Below, in pieces: positions 34,622-48,442 of a DNA stretch of 64,000 nt (the stretch's first letter is position 1; each line of letters starts with the position of its first letter). The notes under the pieces are model-generated. The model saw nothing but the letters and a program-made list of their open reading frames with translations, had not been told where the DNA came from and made no database searches. A program made the position numbers and the translations under genes. Location: contig OY756961.1 of the NCBI GenBank assembly GCA_963580455.1, positions 11,699,001 through 11,763,000 on the forward strand, given 5' to 3'. Source of the DNA: Euonymus europaeus. Lineage: Eukaryota > Streptophyta > Magnoliopsida > Celastrales > Celastraceae.

Positions 34622-37018
34622 TTAAAAGCTCCTCCATAGAGAGAGTTGAGCAACTTCAGACAATCAAAGTTGCTCGGTGTACACTTTTTATTGTTCTTCT
34701 ATGTTAAATTTTACGAAAATGAGCTTCGAGGATTATTTCGATGCCAAAACACCAACTTTCTATGACAAATGGACAAAACCAATAAAAGCTCCTCCATAGA
34801 GAGAGTTGAGCAACTTCAGACTATCAAAGTTGATCGGTGTACACTTTTTATTGTTCTTCTATGTTAAATTTTACGAAAATGAGCTTCCAGGATTATTTCG
34901 ATGCCAAAACACCAACTTTCTATGACAATTGGACAAAACCGTTAAAAGCTCCTCCATAGAGAGAGTTGAGCAACTTCGGACTATCAAAGTTGATCGGTGT
35001 ACACTTTTTATTGTTCTTCTATGTTAAATTTACGAAAATGAGCTTACAGGATTATTTCGATGCCAAAACACCAACTTTCTATGACAAACGGATAAACCCG
35101 TTAAAAGCTCCTCCATAGAGAGAGTTGAGCAACTTCAGACAATCAAAGTTGCTCGGTTTACACTTTTTATTGTTCTTCTATGTTAAATTTTACGAAAATG
35201 AGCTTTCAGGACTATTTCGATGCCAAAACACCCACTTTCTATGACAAATAAACAAAACCATTAAAAGCTCCTCCATAGAGAGAGTTGAGCAACTTCGGAC
35301 TATCAAAGTTGATCGGTGTACACTTTTTATTGTTCTTCTATGTTAAATTTTAAGAAAATGAGCTTCCAGGATTATTTCGATGCCAAAACACCAACTTTCA
35401 ATGACAAATGGACAAAACCGTTAAAAGCTCCTCCATAGAGAGTGTTGAGCAACTTCAGACAATCAAAGTTTCTCGGTGTATACTTTTTATTGTTCTTCTA
35501 TGTTAAATTTTACGAAAATGAGCTTCCAGGATTATTTCGATGCCAAAACACCAACTTTCTATGACAAACGGACAAAACCGTTAAAAGCTCCTCCATAGAG
35601 AGAGTTGAGCAACTTCAGACAATCAAAGTTGCTCGGTACACACTTTTTAATGTTCTTCTATGTCAAATTTTATGAGTATAAGCTTCCAAGATTATTTCGA
35701 TGGCAAAAGATCAACTTTCTATGACAAATGGACAAAATCGTTAAAAACTCCTCTATAGAGAGTGTTGAGCAACTTCAGACAATCAAAGTTGCTTGGTGTA
35801 TACTTTTTATTGTTCTTCTATGTTAAATTTTACGAAAACGAGCTTCCAGGATTATTTCGATGCCTAAACCCCAACTTTCTATGACAAATGGACAAAACCA
35901 ATAAAGGCTCCTCCACAGAGAGAGTTGAGCAACTTCGGACAATCAAAGTTGCTCGGTGTACACTTTTTATTGTTCTTCTATGTTAAATTTTACGAAAATG
36001 AGCTTACAGGATTATTTCGATGGCAAAACACCAACATTCTATGACAAACGGATAAAACCGTTAAAAGCTCCTCCATAGAGAGAGTTGAGCAACTTCAGAC
36101 AATCAAAGTTGCTCGTGTACACTTTTTATTGTTCTTCTATGTTAAATTTTACGAAAATGAGCTTCCAGGACTATTTCGATGCCAAAACACCAACTTTCTA
36201 TGACAAATGGACAAAACCGTTAAAAGCTCCTCCATAGAGAGAGTTGAGCAACTTCGGACTATCAAAGTTGCTCGGTGCACACTTTTTAATGTTCTTCTAT
36301 GTCAAATTTTATGAGTATAAATTTCCAAGATTATTCCATGGCAAAAGACCAACTTTCTATGACAAATGAACAAAATCGTTAAAAGCTCCTCCATAGAGAT
36401 TGTTGAGCGACTTCGGACAATCAAAGTTGCACGGTGTACACTTTTTATTGTTCTTCTATGTTAAATTTTACGAAAATGAGCTTCCAGGATTATTTCGATG
36501 CCAAAACACCAACTTTCTATGACAAACGGATAAACCCGTTAAAAGCTCCTCCATAGACAGAGTTGAGCAACTTCAGACAATCAAAGTTGCTCGGTTTACA
36601 CTTTTTATTGTTCTTCTATGTTAAATTTTACGAAAATGAGCTTCCAGGATTATTTCGATGCCAAAACACCAACTTTCTATGACAAATGTACAAAACCGTT
36701 AAAAGCACCTCCATAGAGAGAGTTGTGCAACTTCGGATTATCGAAGTTGATCGGTGTACACTTTTTATTGTTCTTCTATGTTAAATGTTACGAAAATGAG
36801 CTTCCAGGATTATTTCGATGCCAAAACACCCACTTTCTATGACAAATAAACAAAACCATTAAAAGCTCCTCCATAGAGAGAGTTGAGCAACTTCGGACTA
36901 TCAAAGTTGATCGGTGTACACTTTTTATTGTTCTTCTATGTCAAATTTTATGAAAATGAGCTTCCAGGATTATTTCGATGCCAAAACACCAACTTTCTAT
37001 GACAAACGGACAAAACCG
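34622..37018. repeat. Higher-order repeat M1, tandem copy 2
   Basis: Second copy of 32,225-34,621; similarity runs on to about 37,075. Differences seen include GTTGCTTGG (about 35,788) against GTTGCGTGG, and AAATGAACAAAATC (about 36,364) against AAATGGACAAAATC. Its last monomers also form the start of repeat M2, so the units overlap. Confidence 0.88.
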
Positions 37019-38677
37019 TTAAAAGCTCCTCCATAGAGAGAGTTGAGCAACTTCAGACAATCAAAGTTGCTCGGTGCACACTTTTTAATGTTCTTCTATG
37101 TCAAATTTTATGAGTATAAGCTTCCAAGATTATTTCGATGGCAAAAGATCAACTTTCTATGACAAATGGACAAAATCGTTAAAAACTCCTTCATAGAGAG
37201 TGTTGAGCAACTTCAGACAATCAAAGTTGCTCGGTGTATACTTTTTATTGTTCTTCTATGTTAAATTTTATGAAAACGAGCTTCCAGGATTATTTCGATG
37301 CCTAAACACCAACTTTCTATGACAAATGGACAAAACCAATAAAGGCTCCTCCACAGAGAGAGTTGAGCAACTTAAGACAATCAAAGTTGCTCGGTGTACA
37401 CTTTTTATTGTTCTTCTATGTTAAATTTTACGAAAATGAACTTACAGGATTATTTCGATGCCAAAACACCAACTTTCTATGACAAACGGATAAAACCGTT
37501 AAAAGCTCCTCCATAGAGAGAGTTGAGCAACTTCCGACAATCAAAGTTGCTCGGTGTACACTTTTTATTGTTCTTCTATGTTAAATTTTACAAAAATGAG
37601 CTTCCAGGACTATTTCGATGCCAAAACACCAACTTTCTATGACAAATGGACAAAACCGTTAAAAGCTCCTCCATAGAGAGAGTTGAGCAACTTCAGACTA
37701 TCAAAGTTGCTCGGTGCACACTTTTTAATGTTCTTCTATGTCAAATTTTATGAGTATAAGCTTCCAAGATTATTCCATGGCAAAAGACCAACTTTCTATG
37801 ACAAATGGACAAAATCGTTAAAAGCTCCTCCATAGAGATTGTTCAGCGACTTCGGACAATCAAAGTTGCACGGTGTACACTTTTTATTGTTCTTCTATGT
37901 TAAATTTTACGAAAATGAGCTTCCAGGATTATTTCGTTGCCAAAACACCAACTTTCTATGACAAATGGACAAAATCGTTAAAAACTACTCCATAGAGAGT
38001 GTTGAGCAACTTCGGACAATCAAATTTTCTTGGTGTACACTTTTTATTGTTCTTCTATGTTAAATGTTACGAAAATGATCTTCCAGGATTATTTCGATGC
38101 CAAAACACCAACTTTCTATGACAAATGGACAAAACCGTTAAAAGCTCCTCTAGAGAGAGAGTTGATCAACTTCGGACAATCAAAGTTGCTCGGTGTATAC
38201 TTTTTATTGTTCTTCTATGTTAAATTTTACGAAAATGAGCTTCCAGGATTATTTCGACGCCAAAACAACAACTTTCTATGACAAATGGACAAAACCAATA
38301 AAGGCTCCTCCACAGAGAGAGTTGAGCAACTTCAGACAATCAAAGTTGCTCGGTGTACATTTTTTATTGTTCTTCTATGTTAAATTTTACGAAAATGAGC
38401 TTACAGGATTATTTCGATGCCAAAACACCAACTTTCTATGACAAATGGACAAAACCGTTAAAAGCTCCTCCATAGAGAGAGTTGAGCAACTTCGGACTAT
38501 CAAAGTTGCTCGGTGCACACTTTTTAATGTTCTTCTATGTCAAATTTTATGAGTATAAGCTTCCAAGATTATTTCATGGCAAAAGACCAACTTTCTATGA
38601 CAAATGGACAAAATCGTTAAAAGCTCCTCCATAGAGATTGTTGAGCGACTTCGGACAATCAAAGTTGCACGGTGTGC
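36600..38677. repeat. Higher-order repeat M2, copy 1 (13 monomers, 2,078 bp)
   Basis: Markers recur at 2,078 bp: CACTTTCTATGACAAATAAA at 36,831, 38,909 and 40,987, and GCAAAAGATCAAC at about 37,141, 39,219 and 41,297. The unit contains three type B monomers, GAGCGACTTCGG with GTTGCACGG, and the AATAAAGGCTCCTCCACAG monomer. This copy includes AAAACTACTCCATAG (about 37,979) and TCCTCTAGAGAGAG (about 38,145). Confidence 0.83.
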
Positions 38678-40755
38678 ACTTTTTATTGTTCTTCTATGTT
38701 AAATTTTACGAAAATGAGCTTCCAGGATTATTTCGATGCCAAAACACCAACTTTCTATGACAAATGTACAAAACCGTTAAAAGCACCTCCATAGAGAGAG
38801 TTGTGCAACTTCGGATTATCGAAGTTGATCGGTGTACACTTTTTATTGTTCTTCTATGTTAAATGTTACGAAAATGAGCTTCCAGGATTATTTCGATGCC
38901 AAAACACCCACTTTCTATGACAAATAAACAAAACCATTAAAAGCTCCTCCATAGAGAGAGTTGAGCAACTTCGGACTATCAAAGTTGATCGGTGTACACT
39001 TTTTATTGTTCTTCTATGTCAAATTTTATGAAAATGAGCTTCCAGGATTATTTCGATGCCAAAACACCAACTTTCTATGACAAACGGACAAAACCGTTAA
39101 AAGCTCCTCCATAGAGAGAGTTGAGCAACTTCAGACAATCAAAGTTGCTCGGTGCACACTTTTTAATGTTCTTCTATGTCAAATTTTATGAGTATAAGCT
39201 TCCAAGATTATTTCGATGGCAAAAGATCAACTTTCTATGACAAATGGACAAAATCGTTAAAAACTCCTTCATAGAGAGTGTTGAGCAACTTCAGACAATC
39301 AAAGTTGCTCGGTGTATACTTTTTATTGTTCTTCTATGTTAAATTTTACGAAAACGAGCTTCCAGGATTATTTCGATGCCTAAACACCAACTTTCTATGA
39401 CAAATGGACAAAACCAATAAAGGCTACTCCACAGAGAGAGTTGAGCAACTTAAGACAATCAAAGTTGCTCGGTGTACACTTTTTATTGTTCTTCTATGTT
39501 AAATTTTGCGAAAATGAGCTTACAGGATTATTTCGATGCCAAAACACCAACTTTCTATGACAAACGGATAAAACCGTTAAAAGCTCCTCCATAGAGAGAG
39601 TTGAGCAACTTCCGACAATCAAAGTTGCTCGGTGTACACTTTTTATTGTTCTTCTATGTTAAATTTTACAAAAATGAGCTTCCAGGACTATTTCGATGCC
39701 AAAACACCAACTTTCTATGACAAATGGACAAAACCGTTAAAAGCTCCTCCATAGAGAGAGTTGAGCAACTTCAGACTATCAAAGTTGCTCGCTGCACACT
39801 TTTTAATGTTCTTCTATGTCAAATTTTATGAGTATAAGCTTCCAACATTATTCCATGGCAAAAGACCAACTTTCTATGACAAATGGACAAAATCGTTAAA
39901 AGCTCCTCCATAGAGATTGTTGAGCGACTTCGGACAATCAAAGTTGCACGGTGTACACTTTTTATTGTTCTTCTATGTTAAATTTTACGAAAATGAGCTT
40001 CGAGGATTATTTCGATGCCAAAACACCAACTTTCTATGACAAATGGAAAAAACCGTTAAAAGCTCCTCCAGAGAGAGAGTTGATCAACTTCGGACAATCA
40101 AAGTTGCTCGGTGTATACTTTTTATTGTTCTTCTATGTTAAATTTTACGAAAACGAGCTTCCAGGATTATTTCGACGCCAAAACAACAACTTTCTATGAC
40201 AAATGGACAAAACCAATAAAGGCTCCTCCACAGAGAGAGTTGAGCAACTTCAGACAATCAAAGTTGCTCGGTGTACACTTTTTATTGTTCTTCTATGTTA
40301 AATTTTACGAAAATGAGCTTACAGGATTATTTCGATGCCAAAACACCAACTTTCTATGACAAATGGACAAAACCGTTAAAAGCTCTTCCATAGAGAGAGT
40401 TGAGCAACTTCGGACTATCAAAGTTGCTCGGTGCACACTTTTTAATGTTCTTCTATGTCAAATTTTATGAGTATAAGCTTCCAAGATTATTCCATGGCAA
40501 AAGACCAACTTTCTATGACAAATGGACAAAATCGTTAAAAGCTCCTCCATAGAGAATGTTGAGCGACTTCGGACAATCAAAGTTGCACGGTGTGCACTTT
40601 TTATTGTTCTTCTATGTTAAATTTTACGAAAATGAGCTTCCAGGATTATTTCGATGCCAAAACACCAACTTTCTATGACAAACGGATAAACCCGTTAAAA
40701 GCTCCTCCATAGAGAGAGTTGAGCAACTTCAGACAATCAAAGTTGCTCGGTTTAC
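38678..40755. repeat. Higher-order repeat M2, copy 2
   Basis: Second 2,078-bp copy. It differs by a CTTCGAGGATT monomer with GGAAAAAACCG near 40,000 where copy 1 has the AAAACTACTCC monomer, and by one monomer fewer around that point (38,193 to 40,111 is 1,918 bp). CTTAAGACAATC (about 39,450) is shared with 37,372. Confidence 0.8.
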
Positions 40756-42100
40756 ACTTTTTATTGTTCTTCTATGTTAAATTTTACGAAAATGAGCTTC
40801 CAGGATTATTTCGATGCCAAAACACCAAGTTTCTATGACAAATGTACAAAACCGTTAAAAGCTCCTCCATAGAGAGAGTTGTGCAACTTCGGATTATCGA
40901 AGTTGATCGGTGTACACTTTTTATTGTTCTTCTATGTTAAATGTTACGAAAATGAGCTTCCAGGATTATTTGGATGCCAAAACACCCACTTTCTATGACA
41001 AATAAACAAAACCATTAAAAGCTCCTCCATAGAGAGAGTTGAGCAACTTCGGACTATCAAAGTTGATCGGTGTACACTTTTTATTGTTCTTCTATTTCAA
41101 ATTTTATGAAAATGAGCTTCCAGGATTATTTCGATGCCAAAACACCAACTTTCTATGACAAACGGACAAAACCGTTAAAAGCTCCTCCATAGAGAGAGTT
41201 GAGCAACTTCAGACAATCAAAGTTGCTCGGTGCACACTTTTTAATGTTCTTCTATGTCAAATTTTATGAGTATAAGCTTCCAAGATTATTTCGATGGCAA
41301 AAGATCAACTTTCTATGACAAATGGACAAAATCGTTAAAAGCTCCTCCATAGAGATTGTTGAGCGACTTCGGACAATCAAAGTTGCACGGTGTACACTTT
41401 TTATTGTTCTTCTATGTTAAATTTTACGAAAATGAGCTTCCAGGATTATTTCGATGCCAAAACACCAACTTTCTATGACAAATGGACAAAATCGTTAAAA
41501 ACTACTCCATAGAGAGTGTTGAGCAACTTCGGACAATCAAAGTTTCTCGGTGTACACTTTTTATTGTTCTTCTATGTTAAATGTTACGAAAATGATCTTC
41601 CAGGATTATTTCGATGCCAAAACACCAACTTTCTATGACAAATGGACAAAACCGTTAAAAGCTCCTCCAGAGAGAGAGTTGAGCAACTTCGGACAATCAA
41701 AGTTGCTCGGTGTATACTTTTTATTGTTCTTCTATGTTAAATTTTACGAAAACGAGCTTCCAGGATTATTTCGATGCCAAAACAACAACTTTCTATGACA
41801 AATGGACAAAACCAATAAAGGCTCCTCCACAGAGAGAGTTGAGCAACTTCAGACAATCAAAGTTGCTCGGTGTACACTTTTTATTGTTCTTCTATGTTAA
41901 ATTTTACGAAAATGAGCTTACAGGATTATTTCGATGCCAAAACACCAACTTTCTATGACAAACGGATAAAACCGTTAAAAGCTCCTCCATAGAGAGAGCT
42001 GAGCAACTTCAGACAATCAAAGTTGCTCGGTGTAAACTTTTTATTGTTCTTCTATGTTAAATTTTACGAAAATGAGCTTCCAGGACTATTTTGATGCCAA
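40756..42100. repeat. Higher-order repeat M2, truncated copy 3
   Basis: It follows the unit to GCAAAAGATCAAC (41,297), then jumps straight to GAGATTGTTGAGCGACTTCGG (about 41,353), skipping about four monomers present in copies 1 and 2. It then carries the AAAACTACTCC monomer (about 41,500) of copy 1 rather than the substitute in copy 2. This combination suggests an internal deletion by unequal exchange after triplication. Confidence 0.75.
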
Positions 42101-43164
42101 AACACCAACTTTCTACGACAAATTGGAAAAAACCGTTAAAAGCTCCCCCATAGAGAGAGTTGAGCAACTTCAGACAATCAAAGTTGCTCGGTGTACACTT
42201 TTTATTGTTCTTCTATGTTAAATTTTACGAAAATGAGCTTCCAGGACTATTTCGATGCCAAAACACCAACTTTCTATGACAAATTGACAAAACCGTTAAA
42301 AGCTCCTTCATAGAGAGAGTTGAGCAACTTCGGACTATCAAAGTTGCTCGGTGCACACTTTTTAATGTTCTTCTATGTCAAATTTTATGAGTATAAGCTT
42401 CCAAGATTATTCTATGGCAAAAGACCAACTTTCTATGACAAATGGACAAAATCGTTAACAGCTCCTCCATAGAGATTGTTGAGCGACTTCGGACAATCAA
42501 AGTTGCACGGTGTACGCTTTTTATTGTTCTTCTATGTTAAATTTTACGAAAATGAGCTTCCAGGATTATTTCGATGCCAAAACACCAACTTTCTATGACA
42601 AATGGACAAAATCGTTAAAAACTACTCCATAGAGAGTGTTGAGCAACTTCGGACAATCAAAGTTGCTCGGTGTACACTTTTTATTGTTCTTCTATGTTAA
42701 ATGTTACGAAAATGATCTTCCAGGATTATTTCGATGCCAAAACACCAACTTTCTATGACAAATGGACAAAACCGTTAAAAGCTCCTCCATAGAGAGAGTT
42801 GAGCAACTTCGGACTATCAAAGTTGCTCGGTGTCCACTTTTTATTGTTCTTCTATGTTAAATTTTACGAAAATGAGTTTTCAGGATTATTTCGATGCCAA
42901 AACACCAACTTTCTATGACAAATGGACAAAACCGTTAAAAGCTCCTCTATAGAAAGAGTTGAGCAACTTCGGACTATCAAAGTTGATCGGTGTACACTTT
43001 TTATTGTTCTTCTATGTTAAATTTTACGAAAATCAGCTTCCAGGATTATTTCGATGCCAAAACACCAACTTTCTATGACAAATGGCCAAAACCGTTAAAA
43101 GCTCCTCCATAGAGAGAGTTGGGCAACTTCAGACAATTAAAGTTGCCCGGTGTACACTTTTTAT
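42101..43164. repeat. Junction monomers between M2 and R1
   Basis: Six to seven monomers, type A except for one type B copy near 42,391. Local variants include AAATTGGAAAAAACC, GTACGCTTTTTATTG, GAGTTTTCAGG, AAATCAGCTTCC and GTTGCCCGG. No long repeat partner was seen for the whole segment. Confidence 0.65.
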
Positions 43165-45723
43165 TGTTCTTCTATGTTAAATTTTACGAAAATGAGCTTC
43201 CAGGACTATTTCGATGCCAAAACACCAACTTTCTATGACAAATGGACAAAACCGTTAAATACTCCTCCATAGAGAGAGTTGAGCAACTTCGGACTATCAA
43301 AGTTGCTCGGTGCACACTTTTTAATGTTCTTCTATGTCAAATTTTATGAGTATAAGCTTCCAAGATTATTCCATGGCAAAAGACAAACCTTATATGACAA
43401 ATGGACAAAATCGTTAAAAGCTCCTCCATAGAGAGTGTTGAGCAACTTCGGACAATCAAAGTTGCTCGGTGTACACTTTTTATTGTTCTTCTATGTTAAA
43501 TTTTACGAAAATGAGCTTCCAGGATTATTTCGGTGCCAAAACAAAAACTTTCTATGACAAATGAACAAAATCGTTAAGACCTCCTCCATAGAGAGTGTTG
43601 AGCAACTTCGGACAATCAAAGTTGCTCGGTGTACACTTTTTATTGTTCTTCAATGTTAAATGTTACGAAAATGAGCTTCCAGGATTATTTCGATGCCAAA
43701 ACACCAACTTTCTATGAAAAATGGACAAAAACGTTAAAAGCTCAGCCATAGAGAGAGTTGAGCAACTTCGGACTATCAAAGTTGCTCGGTGTACACTTTT
43801 TATTGTTCTTCTATGTTAAATTTTACGAAAATGAGCTTCCAGGACTATTTCGATGCCAAAACACCAACTTTCTATGACAAATGGAAAAAACCGTTAAAAG
43901 CTCCTCCATAGAGAGAGTGGAGCAACTTCGGACTATCAAAGTTGATCGGTGTACACTTTTTATTGTTCTTCTATGTTAAATTTTGCGAAAATGAGCTTCC
44001 AGGATTATTTCGATGCCAAAACACCAACTTTCTATGATAAACGGACAAGACCGTTAAAAGCTCCTCCATAGAGAGAGTTGAGCAACTTCGGACAATCAAA
44101 GTTGCTCGGTGTACACTTTTTATTGTTCTTCTATGTTAAATTTTACGAAAATGAGCTTCCAGGACTATTTCGATGCCAAAACACCAACTTTCTATGACAA
44201 ATGGACAAAACCGTTAAAAGCTCCTCCATAGAGAGAGTTGAGCAACTTCGGACTATCAAAGTTGCTCGGAAAAGACTTTTTATTGTTCTTCTATGTCAAA
44301 TTTTACGAGTATAAGCTTCCTAGATTATTTCAATGCCAAAACACCAACTTTCTATGACAAATAGACAAAACCGTTAAAAGCTCCTCCATAGAGAGAGTTG
44401 AGCAACTTCGTACTATCAAAGTTGCTCGGTGTACACTTTTTATTGTTCTTCTATGTTAAATTTTACGAAAATGAGCTTCCAGGACTATTTCGATGCGAAA
44501 ACACCAACTTTCTATGACAAATGGACAAAACCATTAAAAGCTCCTCCATAGAGAGAGTTGAGCAACTTCGGACTATCAAAGTTGATCGGTGTACACTTTT
44601 TATTGTTCTTCTATGTTAAATTTTACGAAAATGAGCTTCCAGGATTATTTCGATGCCAAAACACCAACTTTCTACGACAAATGGACAAAACCGTTAAAAG
44701 CTCCTCCATAGAGAGAGTTGAGCAACTTCAGACAATCAAAGTTTCTCGGTGTATACTTTTTATTGTTCTTCTATGTCAAATTTTACGAAAATGAGCTTCC
44801 AGGATTATTTCGATGCTAAAACAACAACTTTCTATGACAAACGGACAAAACCGTTAAAAGCTCCTCCATAGAGAGAGTTGAGCAACTTCAGACAATCAAA
44901 GTTGCTCGGTGCACACTTTTTAATGTTCTTCTATGTCAAATTTTATGAGTAAAAGCTTCCAAGATTATTTCGATGGCAAAAGACCAACTTTCTATGACAA
45001 ATGGACAAAATCGTTAAAAGCTCCTCCATAGAGAGAGTTGAGCAACTTCAGACAATCAAAGTTGCTCGGTGTACACTTTTTATTATTCTTCTATGTTAAA
45101 TTTTACGAAAATGAGCTTCCAGGACTATTTCGATGCCAAAACACCAACTTTCTATGACAAATGGACAAAACCATTAAAAGCTCCTCCATAGAGAGAGTTG
45201 AGCAACTTCGGACTATCAAAGTTGATCGGTGTACACTTTTTATTGTTCTTCTATGTTAAATTTTACGAAAATGAGCTTCCAGGATTATTTCGATGCCAAA
45301 ACACAACCTTTCTATGACAAATGGACAAAACCGTTAAAAGCTCCTCCATAGAGAGTGTTGAGCAACTTCAGACAATCAAAGTTTCTCGATGTATACTTTT
45401 TATTGTTCTTCTATGTTAAATTTTACGAAAATGAGCTTCCAGGATTATTTCAATGCCAAAACACCAACTTTCTATGACAAATGGACAAAACCGTTAAAAG
45501 CTCCTCCATAGAGAGAGTTGAGCAACTTCAGACAATCAAAGTTGCTCGGTGCACACTTTTTAATGTTCTTCTATGTCAAATTTTATGAGTATAAGCTTCC
45601 AAGATTATTTCGATGGCAAAAGACCAACTTTCTATGACAAATGGACAAAATCGTTAAAAGCTCCTCCATAGAGTGTGTTGAGCAACTTCAGACAATCAAA
45701 GTTGCTCGGTGTATACCTTTTAT
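43165..45723. repeat. Higher-order repeat R1, copy 1 (16 monomers, 2,559 bp)
   Basis: Tags recur downstream by 2,559 then 2,719 bp: CCGTTAAATACTCC at 43,252, 45,811 and 48,530, and the unusual GGAAAAGACTTTTTATTG at about 44,268, 46,827 and 49,546. Others in each copy are ACAAACCTTATATGAC, CGGTGCCAAAACAAAAAC, CGTTAAGACCTCC, CTCAGCCATAG, TTTTGCGAAAATG and AAACGGACAAGACC. Copy 1 ends with the CACAACCTTTC and TTTCTCGATG monomers, which the second copy lacks. Confidence 0.88.
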
Positions 45724-48442
45724 TGTTCTTCTATGTTAAATTTTACGAAAATGAGCTTCCAGGACTATTTCGATGCCAAAACACCAACTTTCTATGACAA
45801 ATGGACAAAACCGTTAAATACTCCTCCATAGAGAGAGTTGAGCAACTTCGGACTATCAAAGTTGCTCGGTGCACACTTTTTAATGTTCTTCTATGTCAAA
45901 TTTTATGAGTATAAGCTTCCAAGATTATTCCATGGCAAAAGACAAACCTTATATGACAAATGGACAAAATCGTTAAAAGCTCCTCCATAGAGAGTGTTGA
46001 GCAACTTCGGACAATCAAAGTTGCTCGGTGTACACTTTTTATTGTTCTTCTATGTTAAATTTTACGAAAATGAGCTTCCAGGATTATTTCGGTGCCAAAA
46101 CAAAAACTTTCTATGACAAATGAACAAAATCGTTAAGACCTCCTCCATAGAGAGTGTTGAGCAACTTCGGACAATCAAAGTTGCTCGGTGTACACTTTTT
46201 ATTGTTCTTCAATGTTAAATGTTACGAAAATGAGCTTCCAGGATTATTTCGATGCCAAAACACCAACTTTCTATGAAAAATGGACAAAAACGTTAAAAGC
46301 TCAGCCATAGAGAGAGTTGAGCAACTTCGGACTATCAAAGTTGCTCGGTGTACACTTTTTATTGTTCTTCTATGTTAAATTTTACGAAAATGAGCTTCCA
46401 GGACTATTTCGATGCCAAAACACCAACTTTCTATGACAAATGGAAAAAACCGTTAAAAGCTCCTCCATAGAGAGAGTGGAGCAACTTCGGACTATCAAAG
46501 TTGATCGGTGTACACTTTTTATTGTTCTTCTATGTTAAATTTTGCGAAAATGAGCTTCCAGGATTATTTCGATGCCAAAACACCAACTTTCTATGATAAA
46601 CGGACAAGACCGTTAAAAGCTCCTCCATAGAGAGAGTTGAGCAACTTCGGACAATCAAAGTTGCTCGGTGTACACTTTTTATTGTTCTTCTATGTTAAAT
46701 TTTACGAAAATGAGCTTCCAGGACTATTTCGATGCCAAAACACCAACTTTCTATGACAAATGGACAAAACCGTTAAAAGCTCCTCCATAGAGAGAGTTGA
46801 GCAACTTCGGACTATCAAAGTTGCTTGGAAAAGACTTTTTATTGTTCTTCTATGTCAAATTTTACGAGTATAAGCTTCCTAGATTATTTCAATGCCAAAA
46901 CACCAACTTTCTATGACAAATAGACAAAACCGTTAAAAGCTCCTCCATAGAGAGAGTTGAGCAACTTCGGACTATCAAAGTTGCTCGGTGTACACTTTTT
47001 ATTGTTCTTCTATGTTAAATTTTACGAAAATGAGCTTCCAGGACTATTTCGATGCGAAAACACCAACTTTCTATGACAAATGGACAAAACCATTAAAAGC
47101 TCCTCCATAGAGAGAGTTGAGCAACTTCGGACTATCAAATTTGATCGGTGTACACTTTTTATTGTTCTTCTATGTTAAATTTTACGAAAATGAGCTTCCA
47201 GGATTATTTCGATGCCAAAACACCAACTTTCTATGACAAATGGACAAAACCGTTAAAAGCTCCTCCATAGAGAGAGTTGAGCAACTTCAGACAATCAAAG
47301 TTTCTCGGTGTATACTTTTTATTGTTCTTCTATGTCAAATTTTACGAAAATGAGCTTCCAGGATTATTTCGATGCCAAAACAACAACTTTCTATGACAAA
47401 CGGACAAAACCGTTAAAAGCTCCTCCATAGAGAGAGTTGAGCAACTTCAGACAATCAAAGTTGCTCGGTGCACACTTTTTAATGTTCTTCTATGTCAAAT
47501 TTTATGAGTAAAAGCTTCCAAGATTATTTCGATGGCAAAAGACCAACTTTCTATGACAAATGGACAAAATCGTTAAAAGCTCCTCCATAGAGAGAGTTGA
47601 GCAACTTCAGACAATCAAAGTTGCTCGGTGTACACTTTTTATTATTCTTCTATGTTAAATTTTACGAAAATGAGCTTCCAGGACTATTTCGATGCCAAAA
47701 CACCAACTTTCTATGACAAATGGACAAAACCATTAAAAGCTCCTCCATAGAGAGAGTTGAGCAACTTCGGACTATCAAAGTTGATCGGTGTACACTTTTT
47801 ATTGTTCTTCTATGTTAAATTTTACGAAAATGAGCTTCCAGGACTATTTCGATGCCAAAACACCAACTTTCTATGACAAATGGACAAAACCATTAAAAGC
47901 TCCTCCATAGAGAGAGTTGAGCAACTTCGGACTATCAAAGTTGATCGGTGTACACTTTTTATTGTTCTTCTATGTTAAATTTTACGAAAATGAGCTTCCA
48001 GGATTATTTCGATGCCAAAACACCAACTTTCTATGACAAATGGACAAAACCGTTAAAAGCTCCTCCATAGAGAGAGTTGAGCAACTTCAGACAATCAAAG
48101 TTTCTCGGTGTATACTTTTTATTGTTCTTCTATGTCAAATTTTACGAAAATGAGCTTCCACGATTATTTCGATGCCAAAACAACAACTTTCTATGACAAA
48201 CGGACAAAACCGTTAAAAGCTCCTCCATAGAGAGAGTTGAGCAACTTCAGACAATCAAAGTTGCTCGGTGCACACTTTTTAATGTTCTTCTATGTCAAAT
48301 TTTATGAGTAAAAGCTTCCAAGATTATTTCGATGGCAAAAGACCAACTTTCTATGACAAATGGACAAAATCGTTAAAAGCTCCTCCATAGAGTGTGTTGA
48401 GCAACTTCAGACAATCAAAGTTGCTCGGTGTATACCTTTTAT
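45724..48442. repeat. Higher-order repeat R1, copy 2 (17 monomers, 2,719 bp)
   Basis: It matches copy 1 up to about 47,760. A five-monomer subset is then repeated at 800 bp: GTTTCTCGGTGTATAC at 47,300 and 48,100, GAGTAAAAGCTTCC at about 47,507 and 48,307. It replaces copy 1's terminal monomers and adds one net monomer. GCTTGGAAAAGAC here and in copy 3, against GCTCGGAAAAGAC in copy 1, groups copies 2 and 3. Confidence 0.87.
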